Assembly (NCBI RefSeq): GCF_020283565.1
Contig: NC_060065.1
Coordinates: forward strand, 29,500,409-29,564,408
Direction: 5' to 3'
From: Trifolium pratense
Lineage: Eukaryota > Streptophyta > Magnoliopsida > Fabales > Fabaceae
DNA length: 64,000 bases
Under the pieces are notes generated by a model, which saw nothing but the letters and a program-made list of their open reading frames with translations, did no database searches and was not told where the DNA came from. Shown in pieces: positions 45,267 to 57,160 of the stretch (the stretch's first letter is position 1; the number at the start of each line of letters is the position of its first letter). Position numbers and translations under genes: made by a program.

Positions 45267-48200
45267 ATGGAGGAGAGTCCTTGTGATTCTGATTGTGATT
45301 TCGTTGCTGCTGCTGCTCAAGATTTGGTGCGTTTCTCTCTCATTGATTTTTTAGTCATACTCTCATTGTACAAGAAATCACACACATACATACATATTCA
45401 TGCACCTGATTCTGTTGATTTGTTGTTGAAAAAATTGAATAACTTTTCAATGCGGTGGGAGGGACCCATTTCCTTTGGGATCTTAATGAATGCTGCATAT
45501 ACTCATTGTAGCTTCACTAAATTGGTCATTGATAAATAAAAGAGAAACAAATAAAGCATATAATAATAGTAACTAGTGTTTGATTTTGTATGTGAAAAAA
45601 TTTATATTGATAGTATAGTAGTATGTTGTTTATATTTATAAATGAGGAAGGATTGTTTGACATTCTTTCGAATGTTGTAAATTCAATATGTAAGGAGAGG
45701 AGACGTACATAGGTAGGTGACCAGACATGTAGTGATACGATACGATGATACTTTTTCATTTTTGGTTGAATCTCATAAGGTCACTGCTCGGCTGTCTTGG
45801 GACGGAAGCGATTCCGCTTCTGAAGCCCGAGAGTTTATTTAATGGTGTGCGTCATGCGAGATCCCTAAGCGTAATATTTTCCAAATGCCTGCTGCTAGTA
45901 TAGCTTTTTGCTGTGCTGAGTCAATGGGTGGTCCTTCAGCAGACTCATGCTATAATCTATGCTGACTGTGTTGATCCTTATGTATGGTTCTCTGGTACTG
46001 GTCTGCAATAGCATCTGTTTATAATACCTGTCACCTATGTAGTGTTACTTATCTTCCATAGCCTTGGTGCTTATCCCTGATAGTTTAGTATAGGTTCTTT
46101 AGTAGTGTTGTATTTGCTCACTGCTAAAAGGGAGGCTTTAGCTTGTTATTGAATTGAATGATCTCTTTGTATCAGACTTGCTCTTGAGTACTGAATTTTG
46201 CACACTTTGTGCCCAATTAACTAATTTGTGTTCCTTTTACTCTGAAGCAGGAAGAGGATGACGCCCATGTCGACGAGGGCAAAAGCTTAGGTAATATCCC
46301 TTTAAATGACATATGTAACATTTGATAAATTTATATTGATAGTAGTATGCTTACATTGTCTAATTTGCTAACTTCATTAATGCTAATAATTGTATTAACA
46401 TACAGCACATGTTAGTTTTTTGTGAATTTTGTTATAGTACCACTGTTTCCACATTTTGCAATAAACTGTCAACAAATATTGCAGGGGCTCCTGAGGAGTT
46501 TAATGTAGGTCGATTTTATGAAATTGACCATTCCAACCTTCCACCTGATTGTCCTGTTCAAGTAAAATGTGTGAACATTGTAATGGTAATATGAAAACCT
46601 CTCTGTCTTTTGCAAAGCTCCTTTTCAACCATTTCACATAGCTCTCATCTTTGTTGGGTTTCATATACTGGATGTTGAATTCTTTTAGGTCAGTGGCACT
46701 GGGGAGGGACAAGTATATCTGAGGTATCCAAGCTGCGGCTCTCTTTGCACGCACTTCAACGACCAAAGCTTTTGGGAGAAAATCCCTGAACTTGATGAGA
46801 AGTATGTGATCGGAGTCGAATTCGCCATCAAAACACTTTGCAGGAGCATCACATACGAGGAATTTTCTCAAAGAAGAAACTCATGGAGCTTCTGGGCCTC
46901 TCCGACAAAAGAAAACTTTCAAAACCATGACAGTCCAGTTCCAGTTATCAATGATGCTTTTACTAGTTTGGTTTCCAAGCAGGGTTCGTGTTGGTCTGAA
47001 CTCAAGTTCACGGCGGGTATGATGCAGTGGGGCCAACGCCGGCAAGTTCGGTTCTTGGGCCGTTGTGAGGAGCAAAAGGTTGAATCTTTAAGTAAACTTA
47101 ATAAGGAAAAAGGAGTCATTTTTCAACCCAGGGAAGGGACTAATAAGAAGAAAAGAAAGAATGTTGAAGAAGAAATGGATGCCGTAAAGGTGGCTCCTTT
47201 TGGGGTACCGAGGATGACTCGTGAATGCAAGAAAAACCAAGGTGCGAGTAGTAGCAGTGGGGCTAAAAAGTCTATGAAAGCAGTAAACGACACCAAGGAG
47301 CAGCAACTCGTTGTTTATGGCAAAAAGAAGCGAAAAATATCTATTGACAGATGGTCTGCTGAGAGGTAAATGGTTATTAGTATTCAGATATATAACATTT
47401 TTCAGTATACAGTTCAGTTTTTTACTTGGTTTAATAGACGTTTGTTACTAATTTGCTGTTATATATGTTATATGTTAATGTTACCTTGTACATTTGAAGG
47501 TATAAGCTGGCCGAGGAAAGCATATTGATTATTATAAAGGAAAAAGAAGCTGTGTATGGAAATCCAATAATGAGGCCAGACTTGAGATTAGAAGCACGAA
47601 AGTATATTGGTGACACAGGTTTACTTGATCATTTGCTGAAGCACATGGCTGGAAAAGTGGCACCTGGAGGAGTTGAAAGATTTAGAAGGCGACACAATGC
47701 GGAAGGCTTAATGGAGTACTGGTTAGAGAGTGCTGATCTTGTTGATATCAGAAAGGAAATAGGTGTCCAAGACCCTTACTGGACTCCTCCCCCTGGATGG
47801 AAGCCTGGCGACAGCATTTCACCAGATCATGTTACTAGTAATGAAATCAGAAAGATAAAGGAGGAAATAAATAAGCTGAAACGGTATTGCCAATTTATCC
47901 AATTTTTGTTATTGAATGACTAATATTATTAGCTATTCTATTGATTTTGAGTTATTGGTTACTTTTCTTGATCTACAAACAGAGATATGCAGGAGCTTGC
48001 ATCAAAGAAAGAAAAGGAAGCATTGGTCACTGTGGCTACTCCTAGTTCTTGTTTGTCAAGTTTGAATTGTAAGGACTATGGTTCTCAGGTTTCTAATCAG
48101 GTGAGGGGAAGCATAGTAGCTCCAGCTTATTGCTAACATGAATAGTAAAGTTGGGATTGGGAGGTCACATGACATATAGAAACCACCCTTTTAATACTTG

Positions 48201-49145
48201 TATCTTTTTTATTGTAGGAGATTTATGTGGAGCTGGTTCATAAAAAGGCTAAAATTGAAGAACAACTAAGAGAAATTTCTCTGGCTTTGAATGGCATGGA
48301 GGTAACATAAACTCTGTATTTTATTGAGTGCTAGCTGATTGAATGTTTTCATTGCAAAATAATGATGCTATTGTGACCAAATAAAATAATATTGATGCTA
48401 ATGATTGCTTTGTATTTTCCCCTAGAAAATTTATGTATGAGTCTAAAGTGTTCTATAGAGTATTAACAGAAGTGTAAAAAACATAAAGTCTGGACATACA
48501 TCAGTATGAAATTCAGTAATATTTTATAATATTTCTCTTTCAACCTTTATGGAATGGAATTTGATTGCCACTGATGAAAGACACTTAATGCAGGATCAAC
48601 TGGGAAGGCTGAAAGAACCAATAATGTCAGAATCATTAACACCACAAACGTTAACATCAATGACGGAAAACATTGTGGAGAAGACAAGGGAGAAGAAAAA
48701 TTGGAATAATAACAAAGAAACAAAATCAGCAGACACACAAATGCTAGGAAGCACAGCAGTAGAGGACAGGGCAGCAAAGATAGAAAGACTGAAAAGTAGT
48801 TTCCGAATTTGCAAACCAAGAGGGACCTTTATGTGGCCAAATATGAGTATGTCTCCACAAGTTGTGGCCAACCTTGATGAACACACTATGGTCCTAACCC
48901 CAGGCTCAGCTTCCTCTTCTACCACCGCACCTCCGAAGCTTATATCCAAATCTCAGACTCCTAACTTGCTATTGTCCCTACCTTGCCCTTCTTCTCCTGT
49001 TAAGCCACTGGCAGAGAGGCGCGCTGTGAGCATAACTACTTTGGCACATGTCACTGGACCATTTTCCCCTCCATTAGAGACTACTACCATCACCAAAAGC
49101 AGTTCTTCTATTAACCTTAATGAGACTCCTCTGGATCAGGAGTAA
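45267..49145 (+). CDS. DYAD: DYAD / SWITCH1 / AMEIOTIC1 meiotic entry and cohesion protein
   Basis: Eight coding exons in phase: 45267..45326, 46251..46290, 46485..46585, 46689..47365, 47500..47883, 47983..48100, 48218..48301 and 48594..49145. They total 2016 nt, 671 aa. The N-terminal half has GRFYEIDHSNLPPDCPVQVK, YLRYPSCGSLCTHF and NSWSFWAS. A basic region and IDRWSAERYKLAEES follow. The family signature is IGDTGLLDHLLKHMAGKVAP, GGVERFRRRHNAEGLMEYWL, DPYWTPPPGWKPGD (about 330-395). A coiled coil covers about 400-475. The C-terminus has SFRICKPRGTFMWP near residue 570. Arabidopsis DYAD/SWI1 and maize/rice AM1 drive entry into meiosis; SWI1 protects cohesin from WAPL. Legumes may carry DYAD-like paralogues, so orthology needs a tree. 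MEESPCDS is chosen as start because it follows the acceptor directly and is the first ATG. Confidence 0.9.
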
Positions 49146-50314
49146 TTATGGCAAAGTCCTGCAAGTGCTACATGCATATATAGTTATATAGTATATTTGA
49201 AAGAAACCATACAATTTTGAGACTCTTGGTAATAGTAGATTAAGCCAATTCAGTATAGGCAGTAATATAGTGTGGTATATTTTGTTTGCTTGTTTTTCAT
49301 TTGATAGTTATAGTTAGATATTACAATTATGTGCAATTGAAATTGCAACTGAAAATTATAAATGAAACCAGTATTACTAGTTGAATATCTGCATATGAAC
49401 TTTAAGCAACATAATTTGTATACTTATTCTACCCTTGTTGATTATTTTTATAGAAACAATTTTTTATTAAATCATGGTGATAGACTCCACTTAGCCCACT
49501 AATCCATGATTCAGTTAAAGCCAATCATTAATTTCCACAATAATTCATTTCATAACCTATTGACTCTAAGCAAAAGCACCTAACACAAGTTAGTTTTGTT
49601 TTAGCTTTATTATGCTACATATCTTTGTGGGCACTTCTTAACTGTTTCATATTATATTTTTCATTCTTCAACTCCAAATTTCTTACCAAACTTTTATACA
49701 TTAAATAGCACAAAACTTTGGTAACAATATACCATTATCTCTTTTTTCATATCCTTATGTTGATCTTCCTATTATAGACATTTCTGAACCATTACAATCA
49801 TCTTCTTTAACAACTCTCTCTAAAGCTTGCAAAGATTGGGATTTTTTCACATAATTAATCATGAGATATCAAAAGATCTTTGTAGCCAACTTCATTCATT
49901 ATCTAACTTAATCTCTAATCTTCCTTCTGATTTTTTGTATTCAACGGGGCCTAGGGCCAATTAAAAATTTAACTTTTTTAAGTATTAATTTTGTCTTTAA
50001 TTTTTTTTATGTTTAACAAATATCTCAAAAGCTTCGGAAAGTGTTCGTAATCTTCTAAAGAACAACGTAATGAGAATATTTTTTCTTAGCATATGAATAT
50101 CCATTTTAGTTATGAATATGTAAGGACTAATCTGACAAACAGAAATAAAATTCAATGAATAAATTAATTATCTAATAACAAATTGCACAACTAAAATAAT
50201 TATTATAAAATATAGTTTTTTTTTTTGGAAAAAGATATAATTTTTTTAAGTATATTTATAACTTCAATATATTAAAAGCGGTTAATGCATTTTTCTTAAA
50301 ATAAATTATTCTAG
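49146..50314. other. DYAD 3' UTR and intergenic sequence
   Basis: About 200-300 bp of likely 3' UTR, then AT-rich DNA with no coding frame. GGGGCCTAGGGCCAATTAAA near 49948 may be an element remnant. Confidence 0.4.
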
Positions 50315-50319
50315 AGAAT

Positions 50320-50422
50320 TTGAGTTTAATTTTTTTTATTTACAATGAACTGATAATCGAACCCAAAACTTATGGCGTACTACCCAAATCCCTCACCACT
50401 AGACCAAAACCTAGTGGCTTAA
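50320..50422 (-). mobile_element. SINE-like fragment
   Basis: Minus strand: TGGTCTAGTGGTGAGGGATT then TTTTGGGTTCGATTATCAGT, an A-box/B-box layout. Confidence 0.5.
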
Positions 50423-50452
50423 TTTGAGTTTAATTGTTTATATAAACAAACT

Positions 50453-50562
50453 CACTTGGGTTGATGCATTGATATTGGCTTGGGACATGAGAGTGTGCTC
50501 CTCTTGAGGTCTGATGTTCGATTCTATCTAGTGCCAATTTGAGTAGGCTAATTTAGATTTCG
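50453..50562 (+). mobile_element. SINE copy 1 of a pair
   Basis: ACTTGGGTTGATGCATTGAT, GAGTGTGCTCCTCTTGAGGT, TGTTCGATTCTATCTAGTGC, CAATTTGAGTAGGCTAATTT. The B-box GTTCGATTC is present. Very similar to 50643-50752. Confidence 0.75.
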
Positions 50563-50642
50563 ATAATTTTACGGGTTGAGCTAAAATTTATAGGATAACC
50601 AAATTTTACTTACTTCACCTTGAAAATTAAAGAAGTGGTAAC

Positions 50643-50752
50643 CCACTTGAGTTGGTGCATTGATATTGGCTTTGGACCTGGGAGTGTGCTCCTCTTAAGA
50701 TCTGAGATTCGATTCTCTCTGGCGCCAATTTGAGTAGGCTAATTTAACTTCT
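50643..50752 (+). mobile_element. SINE copy 2 of a pair
   Basis: ACTTGAGTTGGTGCATTGAT, GAGTGTGCTCCTCTTAAGAT, GATTCGATTCTCTCTGGCGC, CAATTTGAGTAGGCTAATTT. The two copies are 190 bp apart in the same orientation. Confidence 0.75.
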
Positions 50753-50869
50753 TAAAAAAAATATTAAAGAAGTGGTACCGGCATACCAAACCAAACCTAC
50801 CTATTGTGGTATGGTAGTACAAAACACTACAGTACAATACAAGACATGGTTTGTATTGAACAATCAGAA

Positions 50870-52549
50870 ACCACATTTTTCACACTCTCTTTTCTTTCAA
50901 TTTTCAACGTCAATCTAAGCATGCCACTATATTCCATTTAACTTTCTCACTTCTCAGAAACTCACTCCATTTCCTCTCTCTTTTTATTCCAAACATAACA
51001 TAACCGATCTCTCTCTCTCTCTCTCTTCCAAACTCTCAATCCTCAATATCTCAGGTTCGCTCATTTTTCCCCCTTTTCTGTGAATATGTTTTTTGTTGTT
51101 GGATTTTATGGGTTTTGATTTTTATGTTTTTTTTTTTTTTTTTAATTTGGGTGTTTTGAGAACTAATTTTTATCCTTAAAAAAACAATTTTTTTTGTGTC
51201 TAAATCTGCTTTTGGAATTGGATTTTATATGTATGTGTGTTTTCCCCCTTTTTCCGGAAACATTTAATAGAAATAGAAAATTTGGGTGAAAGTTTCTTCA
51301 TAAAAGTTGCTTCTCTTCTCTGGGTCAAAACAAAGTTTTTATTTTTATTTATTTATTTTATTTTTATTTCCAGTCAATTTTGAATAATATTGGGTAATTA
51401 ATTATCATTTTTTTTAAAAAAAAATATTAGAGAGGAATATGAATATGAATAAAGAATCTTTTGTGTGTGTGTGTGTGTGGGAGATTTTTCTTTTTAGTGT
51501 CTGAAGATTCTTATCACATGACCTTATGTACTTTATAACAAGGTTGAAACTTTTTGAACCTTGTTCTTTGTTACTTGATCTTTAAGAATTACTTCCTTTC
51601 TATTGATAAAATGTCTTTATTTTTACTGTAGATGCATGAATTATGGTTATGGTAGTATAGCTTATGAGTTATGACAAAAACCAACTCAACAGTAATTTAG
51701 GTGTCTTATTGCTTTCCTTCAAATATGCACATAGGAACACATGAATTTTATTATTTTGTGCATTTAGCTAACTTTTGTTTTGTATTTACCTTCATGATCC
51801 ATTTTCACCTTTGTAGCACAACACCTACACTTGTAATGGAAGACATCTTCGGTTTCTGACATGTGTCGGTGTCTGATATGAATTGGTGTTCGACACTGAC
51901 ACGACACTAATACATGTGATTACATTCAATTAGTTTATTTTCTTAAATTGTTACCAGTATCGATGTGTTAGTGACGTGTCGGTGTCTGTGCTTCATAGAT
52001 TTTGACTATTGGAAAAAAATGATACTTAGAACATTACCTAAGTAATGTTTATTTGCCGGAGAACTTACAAGAATTTTAACTTGATATTTGTGTGTGGTAA
52101 TGTTATAGTTAATACTTAATATGCCTCCATATGATGTGTTTGTCGCCTTTTCTATGTTAAAGGGGATTTGTCTGCCAACAAGATTTTGAAGTTTAGATAT
52201 GTCACAGAATGATTATATTATACTATTTCTTAATGTTTTTCTGAATATTATTTAAAAACGTAACAAATTGCTGATTAAGAGATATGCTTTTTTTGTCAAA
52301 AAAAAAAGAGATATGCTTTTTATCTACAAATTATTTAAGCATTTCGTGCGACCGAAAATATTTACTTGCTACAATAATGTTGCTCTATTTTCAGTTTTTG
52401 GTATTTATATTATATTATGCTTCCAGTTGTTTTAACTTAAATACATCTTGGAAATTTGTATCTGAGACTAGCGTTCACGAATCCTATGTATTTCTTTCTT
52501 TTCAGGTATAATAACGTATCTCTATCTAAGTTTTCGTGGAAGCTGATTA
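50870..52549 (+). promoter_or_regulatory. MCTP promoter and 5' UTR with a long intron
   Basis: A CT microsatellite (about 51009-51027) and pyrimidine-rich leader run to ATCTCAG|GTTCGC near 51054, a possible donor. TTTCTTTTCAG ends at 52505 as acceptor, 44 bases before the ATG. The intron of about 1.45 kb holds a TG repeat (51461-51479) and a GACACC/GGTGTC-rich repeat at 51835-52005. Confidence 0.55.
51835..52005. repeat. GTGTCGGTGTC-rich repeat related to 16715-16850
   Basis: ACATGTGTCGGTGTCTGA, GTTCGACACTGACACGACAC and GTGTCGGTGTCTGTGCTTCA share phrases and the terminal TGCTTCATAG with the element at 16.7 kb. Confidence 0.6.
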
Positions 52550-55500
52550 TTGACAATGAGCAATCTTAAACTAGGCGTGGAAGTTGTGGGTGCTCATGAC
52601 CTTATGCCCAAAGATGGCGAGGGCTCGTCTAGTGTTTTTGTCGAACTTCAATTTGATAATCAGAAGTTTCGGACAACTACTAAAGAAAAAGATCTAAATC
52701 CCGTATGGAATGAGAAATTTTATTTCATCATTGCTGATCAAAGCAAATTACCAAACCTCACACTTGATGCCTGCGTCTACCACTACAATGGCAAAAACAA
52801 TAGTTCCAAAGTCTTTCTTGGTAAGGTCCGTCTCACGGAAACCTCATTTGTCCCGGATTCTGATGCTGTTATATTGCACTACCCTCTGGAAAAGAAACTC
52901 ACATTTTCTCGCGTAAAAGGAGAGCTTGGTTTGAAGGTATTTGTTACGGATGACCCTTCTGTAAGATCCCCCAAACTTCTTTCTGATGAGGAACCCTCTT
53001 TGAATTCAGAACAGCACTCGAACAAAGATCAACCACCGGGATCATTGACAGATTCGATCCTGAACATGTTTTCTCGTAAGAAAAATGTGTCGAAGCACAC
53101 ATTTCATACCATTCCTGGTTCTAATAAAGAAGAACATCGATCTTCTCCACCAGGAGCTGCAAAGTTGAATGTGGACCATGGGAAGCATGAAATGAAATCT
53201 GGACTTCCTCCGAAACTCATGCATGCATATGCAGATTCGTTGCATCCAATTGATTATGCACTCAAAGAGACAAGCCCTTCTCTTGGAGGGGGACAGGTAA
53301 TTGGCGGGCGAGTTATTCGTGGGAACAGGCCATCCAGCACCTATGACCTTGTTGAACCAATGCGTTACCTTTTTGTACGAGTTTCAAAAGCTCGCGACCT
53401 TCCATCAAAGGGTGTGACCGGGAGCCTTAATCCATATGTGGAGGTAAAAGCTGGAAATTTCAAAGGAACTACAAAGCATTTAGAGAAAAATCAGGAACCT
53501 GAATGGAATGAAGTGTTTGCCTTTGCAAGGGACAATCTACAGTCAACAACAGTTGAAGTTGAGGTGAAAGACAAAGGTACGATACTAGATGAAACTGTTG
53601 GCACTGTGAGGTTTGTTCTTCATGATGTTCCTACACGGGTTCCACCAGATAGTCCATTGGCTCCAGAATGGTATCAGATTGACAAGAACGGGAAAAAGAA
53701 AAAAGGGGAGGTGATGCTTGCTGTATGGTTTGGCACACAAGCTGATGAAGCTTTTCCTGATGCTTGGCATTCTGATACACTCTTCCCTGGAGAAAACTCT
53801 TCAGTTTCCCATCATCAGATGCGATCAAAAGTTTACCATTCACCAAGATTATGGTATGTACGGGTTAGAGTGATTGAGGCACAAGACTTGATTCTGTCAG
53901 AGAAATCACAAATCTCAGATGCCTATGTTAAGGTGCAGACTGGTAACCAGATCTTGAAGACAAAAGCGGTTCAATCGAGGACGAAAAACATGCGTTGGGA
54001 TCAGGAGCTGATGTTTGTTGCTGCTGAACCGTTTGATGAACCATTGATCCTTTCTGTTGAAAACCGCATTGGTCCAAACAAGGATGAGACACTTGGGGTG
54101 GCTGTTGTTCCTTTGACCAAGGTTGATAAGCGTGCCGATGATAGAATTATCCGTACTAGGTGGTATAACCTTGAACAGTCCATGTCATCTGCGACGGATG
54201 AGGAACATGAGAAGAAAAATGATGTGTTTTCTAGTAGAATTCACCTCAGTGTCTGTCTTGACGGCGGGTACCATGTTTTTGATGAGTCAACTTATCATAG
54301 TAGTGATCTTAGACCCACATCAAGGCAGCTCTGGAAGAAGCCAATTGGCATCTTAGAACTCGGTATTCTAAATGTTGATGGTCTTCATCCGATGAAAGCC
54401 AGGAATGGAAGAGGGACATCTGATGCATACTGTGTGGCAAAATATGGGCGAAAGTGGGTTCGTACTCGAACTCTTAGTGATACTCTTGACCCAAAATACA
54501 ATGAGCAATACTCATGGGAAGTTTTTGATCCAGCAACAGTTCTCACAGTAGGAGTGTTTGATAATTCTCAGGTTAATGGTCCTGATAACAAAGATTTGCT
54601 AATTGGTAAAGTTCGGGTCCGAATCTCAACCCTTGAAACTGGCCGTGTTTACACAAATGCTTACCCTTTACTGATGCTTCATCCTTCGGGTGTTAAAAAG
54701 ATGGGTGAACTTCACTTGGTCATTAGATTTTCTTGTTACTCAATGGTTGATTTGATGCACTTATATTTTAAGCCTCACTTGCCAAAAATGCACTACAAAA
54801 GGCCCCTTAACGTTATGGAACAGGAAATGCTGCGACAACAAGCTGTCAATGTTGTTGCTGCCCGCCTTAGTAGGGCTGAGCCTCCACTTAGGAAGGAGGT
54901 AGTTGAGTACATGTCTGACACAAATTCTCATCTTTGGAGTATGAGGCGCAGCAAGGCAAACTTCTACCGTTTGATGACGGTTTTTTCAGGGTTTCTTGCA
55001 GTAGGGCGATGGCTTGGGGGAGTTTCCACCTGGAATCATCCTATGACAACAGTATTGGTGCACATTCTTTTTGTAATGCTTGTGTGTTTCCCTGAACTTA
55101 TTCTACCAACCATGTTTCTATATGTGTTTGTTATTGGGATGTGGAATTGGAGATTCCGCCCGAGATGCCCACCTCACATGAACACCAGACTCTCTTACAC
55201 AGACAGAGTAACTCCCGATGAGCTTGATGAGGAATTTGACACATTTCCTTCCACAAAGAGCCCTGATGTAGTGCGATGGAGGTATGACCGGCTAAGAAGT
55301 GTGGCTGGAAGAGTTCAGAGTGTTGTTGGAGATTTAGCTACTCAAGGAGAGAGGGTTCAAGCACTTGTGAGCTGGCGTGATCCTCGCGCTAGTACCATGT
55401 TCATGGCATTTTGCTTTGTGTCTGCTCTTGTGTTGTATATGATCCCCTTCCAGGTACCTATTCTTATATGTGGATTTTACTTTATGAGACACCCAATGTT

Positions 55501-55573
55501 CCGAAGTAAGGTACCATCGGCACCAGTTAACTTCTACCGCAGGCTACCTGCCCTCACAGATGGCATGCTTTAA
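52550..55573 (+). CDS. Multiple C2 domain and transmembrane region protein (MCTP, FTIP/QUIRKY family)
   Basis: A single intact coding exon of 1007 aa plus stop. C2 domains lie at about 4-130 (LGVEVVGAHDLMPKDGEGSS), 273-405 (YLFVRVSKARDLPSKG), 436-570 (WYVRVRVIEAQDLILSEK) and 600-730 (GILELGILNVDGLHPMKA). The C-terminal PRT_C region (about 850-1007) has hydrophobic segments (VHILFVMLVCFPELILPTMF and FMAFCFVSALVLYMIPFQVP). Plant MCTPs anchor in the ER through the C-terminus and use C2 domains to bind plasma-membrane lipids, tethering the membranes at plasmodesmata; FTIP1 moves FT protein and QUIRKY acts in tissue signalling. An intronless CDS is normal for this family. The first C2 keeps few of the usual Asp ligands, so it may not bind calcium. 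The ATG at 52550 is used; a second Met lies two codons later. Confidence 0.96.
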   Translation: MTMSNLKLGVEVVGAHDLMPKDGEGSSSVFVELQFDNQKFRTTTKEKDLNPVWNEKFYFIIADQSKLPNLTLDACVYHYNGKNNSSKVFLGKVRLTETSFVPDSDAVILHYPLEKKLTFSRVKGELGLKVFVTDDPSVRSPKLLSDEEPSLNSEQHSNKDQPPGSLTDSILNMFSRKKNVSKHTFHTIPGSNKEEHRSSPPGAAKLNVDHGKHEMKSGLPPKLMHAYADSLHPIDYALKETSPSLGGGQVIGGRVIRGNRPSSTYDLVEPMRYLFVRVSKARDLPSKGVTGSLNPYVEVKAGNFKGTTKHLEKNQEPEWNEVFAFARDNLQSTTVEVEVKDKGTILDETVGTVRFVLHDVPTRVPPDSPLAPEWYQIDKNGKKKKGEVMLAVWFGTQADEAFPDAWHSDTLFPGENSSVSHHQMRSKVYHSPRLWYVRVRVIEAQDLILSEKSQISDAYVKVQTGNQILKTKAVQSRTKNMRWDQELMFVAAEPFDEPLILSVENRIGPNKDETLGVAVVPLTKVDKRADDRIIRTRWYNLEQSMSSATDEEHEKKNDVFSSRIHLSVCLDGGYHVFDESTYHSSDLRPTSRQLWKKPIGILELGILNVDGLHPMKARNGRGTSDAYCVAKYGRKWVRTRTLSDTLDPKYNEQYSWEVFDPATVLTVGVFDNSQVNGPDNKDLLIGKVRVRISTLETGRVYTNAYPLLMLHPSGVKKMGELHLVIRFSCYSMVDLMHLYFKPHLPKMHYKRPLNVMEQEMLRQQAVNVVAARLSRAEPPLRKEVVEYMSDTNSHLWSMRRSKANFYRLMTVFSGFLAVGRWLGGVSTWNHPMTTVLVHILFVMLVCFPELILPTMFLYVFVIGMWNWRFRPRCPPHMNTRLSYTDRVTPDELDEEFDTFPSTKSPDVVRWRYDRLRSVAGRVQSVVGDLATQGERVQALVSWRDPRASTMFMAFCFVSALVLYMIPFQVPILICGFYFMRHPMFRSKVPSAPVNFYRRLPALTDGML

Positions 55574-56399
55574 ATGGACTGCATGGTGTGTGGTTATTGT
55601 ATTTTTACCTACCGACAGCAACACTGTCATCGAGTCTTTTTGCAGTGATTGTAAAATAGCTATCTTGTCAAGTCTTGTTTTATTTTAGTGTTGAGTATAA
55701 TTGGTGGAGATGTATCTATACATGCTGTGGAAAACTATTATGCAGTTTTATGCTTTCAAGCATTTCCTGCAGTAGCATTTAATTTTATGCCATTAGGAAC
55801 CATGAACCATGAAACTAGTTTGATGATGACTTGAGGTCAAAAAACTCTGATGAACTTTTAATGCAAAACTTGTAGAGGTTTTTTTTTGCCGCCCTACCTA
55901 CTTCTCGTGCGCCCTACGCGTTTCTATTTTAACCTTCTGCTGTTTAAGTAGCGGACGTTATGAAAATGAGAAATTTTTGACAAATTTTGAATATGCCGTC
56001 CACTACCTAAGTAACGAACAGAGGTATTTTAGTAAATTCGTAGGGCGCTCGAGAAAATGGGTAGCATGACAAAGAAATTCTCAAACTTGTAAGTTTTTGA
56101 GAAGGAAAAGACAAAGGATAATGTAAGAATCCTTTCAAATATTGTCACTGTTTTTTCACAGTACAAACAACTTTAGAGGTGTCAACAGCTTTGTTCAATT
56201 TTCAAGCAATCTGGTAAAGCATTTTCAACCACTCATTTTATTTATGTTTTTTATTTATTTGATGAGTATTAAATTTGGACCATTAGATGGTGTGAATGCA
56301 CCAAATTCATATCCGTCAAAGTCATCAACAACCTATGGAACACACAATAAAATTGATTATAACATGATTATAATATGTACGGAGTATTCCTTATAGTTA
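55574..56399. other. MCTP 3' UTR and a small foldback remnant
   Basis: The likely 3' UTR is 55574-55870. At 55885-56070 GCCCTACC..CGCGTTTC, GTAGCGGACG and CCGTCCACTACC, CGTAGGGCG form an imperfect inverted repeat. Confidence 0.45.
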
Positions 56400-56585
56400 C
56401 GGATCCGGATTCCATGCAGTCGTTTTTTGGTACAGTTGTGCAATCACGCTATTTATAGTCGTCCAATCAAGATCAGACGGTCATGATTTAAAGATTGTAT
56501 TTAATGATTGCATTTGTTTAAACCGTCCGATTGTGATCGGACAGCTATAGAATGACTGCATCGAAAATTCAAATGCACATAATCC
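56400..56585. mobile_element. Foldback MITE-like element (CATGCAGT family)
   Basis: GGATTCCATGCAGTCG and ATCAGACGGTCATGAT on the left mirror ACCGTCCGATTGTGATCG and GAATGACTGCATCG on the right. Related phrases occur at about 31085-31215 and 36925-37035. Confidence 0.6.
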
Positions 56586-56774
56586 ATTTCCTAATGTTAC
56601 AGAGTATTTAATTATAACTTTTCTAAAAATATGTAATATCAATCGTTAGTTGGTCCAATGATGATTGGTGCTAGACTTTAGTAGGGAAGATCACGATTCA
56701 ATTCTTCGTAACTACTTAATGTCAGAACTGACTCCGAATTAGATTAGACAGTCCAATGAGCCGGATACTCATTA

Positions 56775-56976
56775 TATAAACTTTCAATCCAACGGTGGAT
56801 TTTATAAAATTTGTATTCGTTAAAGCGTTATTGAGCGGTGTAACATTAGTCAAATGTTACACCGGTGTAAAATTGATCTCTCCCCATATAGTGGATTTTA
56901 TAAAATTTGTATTCGTTAAAGCGTTATTGAGCTGTGTAACATTAGTCAAATGTTACACCGGTGTAATTTGATCTCT

Positions 56977-57025
<49 letters not shown>

Positions 57026-57160
57026 ACTTGTACATCATAATTTTGAGAGGGGGTAAAGAGCTATTAACCCCTTTTTTTATAGAGTAATGTTACACTGTTC
57101 AATAGCGCTTCAACGAATACAAATTTTACAAAATTCACCGTTAGATTGAAAGTTTATATC
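56775..57160. mobile_element. Inverted-repeat element with an internal tandem duplication
   Basis: CTTTCAATCCAACGGTGGAT, TGTATTCGTTAAAGCG and GTGTAACATT on the left are mirrored at 57085-57155 (GTTACACTGTTCAATAGCGC, ACGAATACAAATTTTACAAA, CACCGTTAGATTGAAAG). The left arm occurs twice in tandem (56791-56887, 56889-56980). An (AT)n tract (56982-57023) lies between. Confidence 0.8.

Noticed and set aside
48547..48949. Minus-strand frames within the DYAD last exon
   Set aside because: Shadows of the sense exon, without conserved domains.
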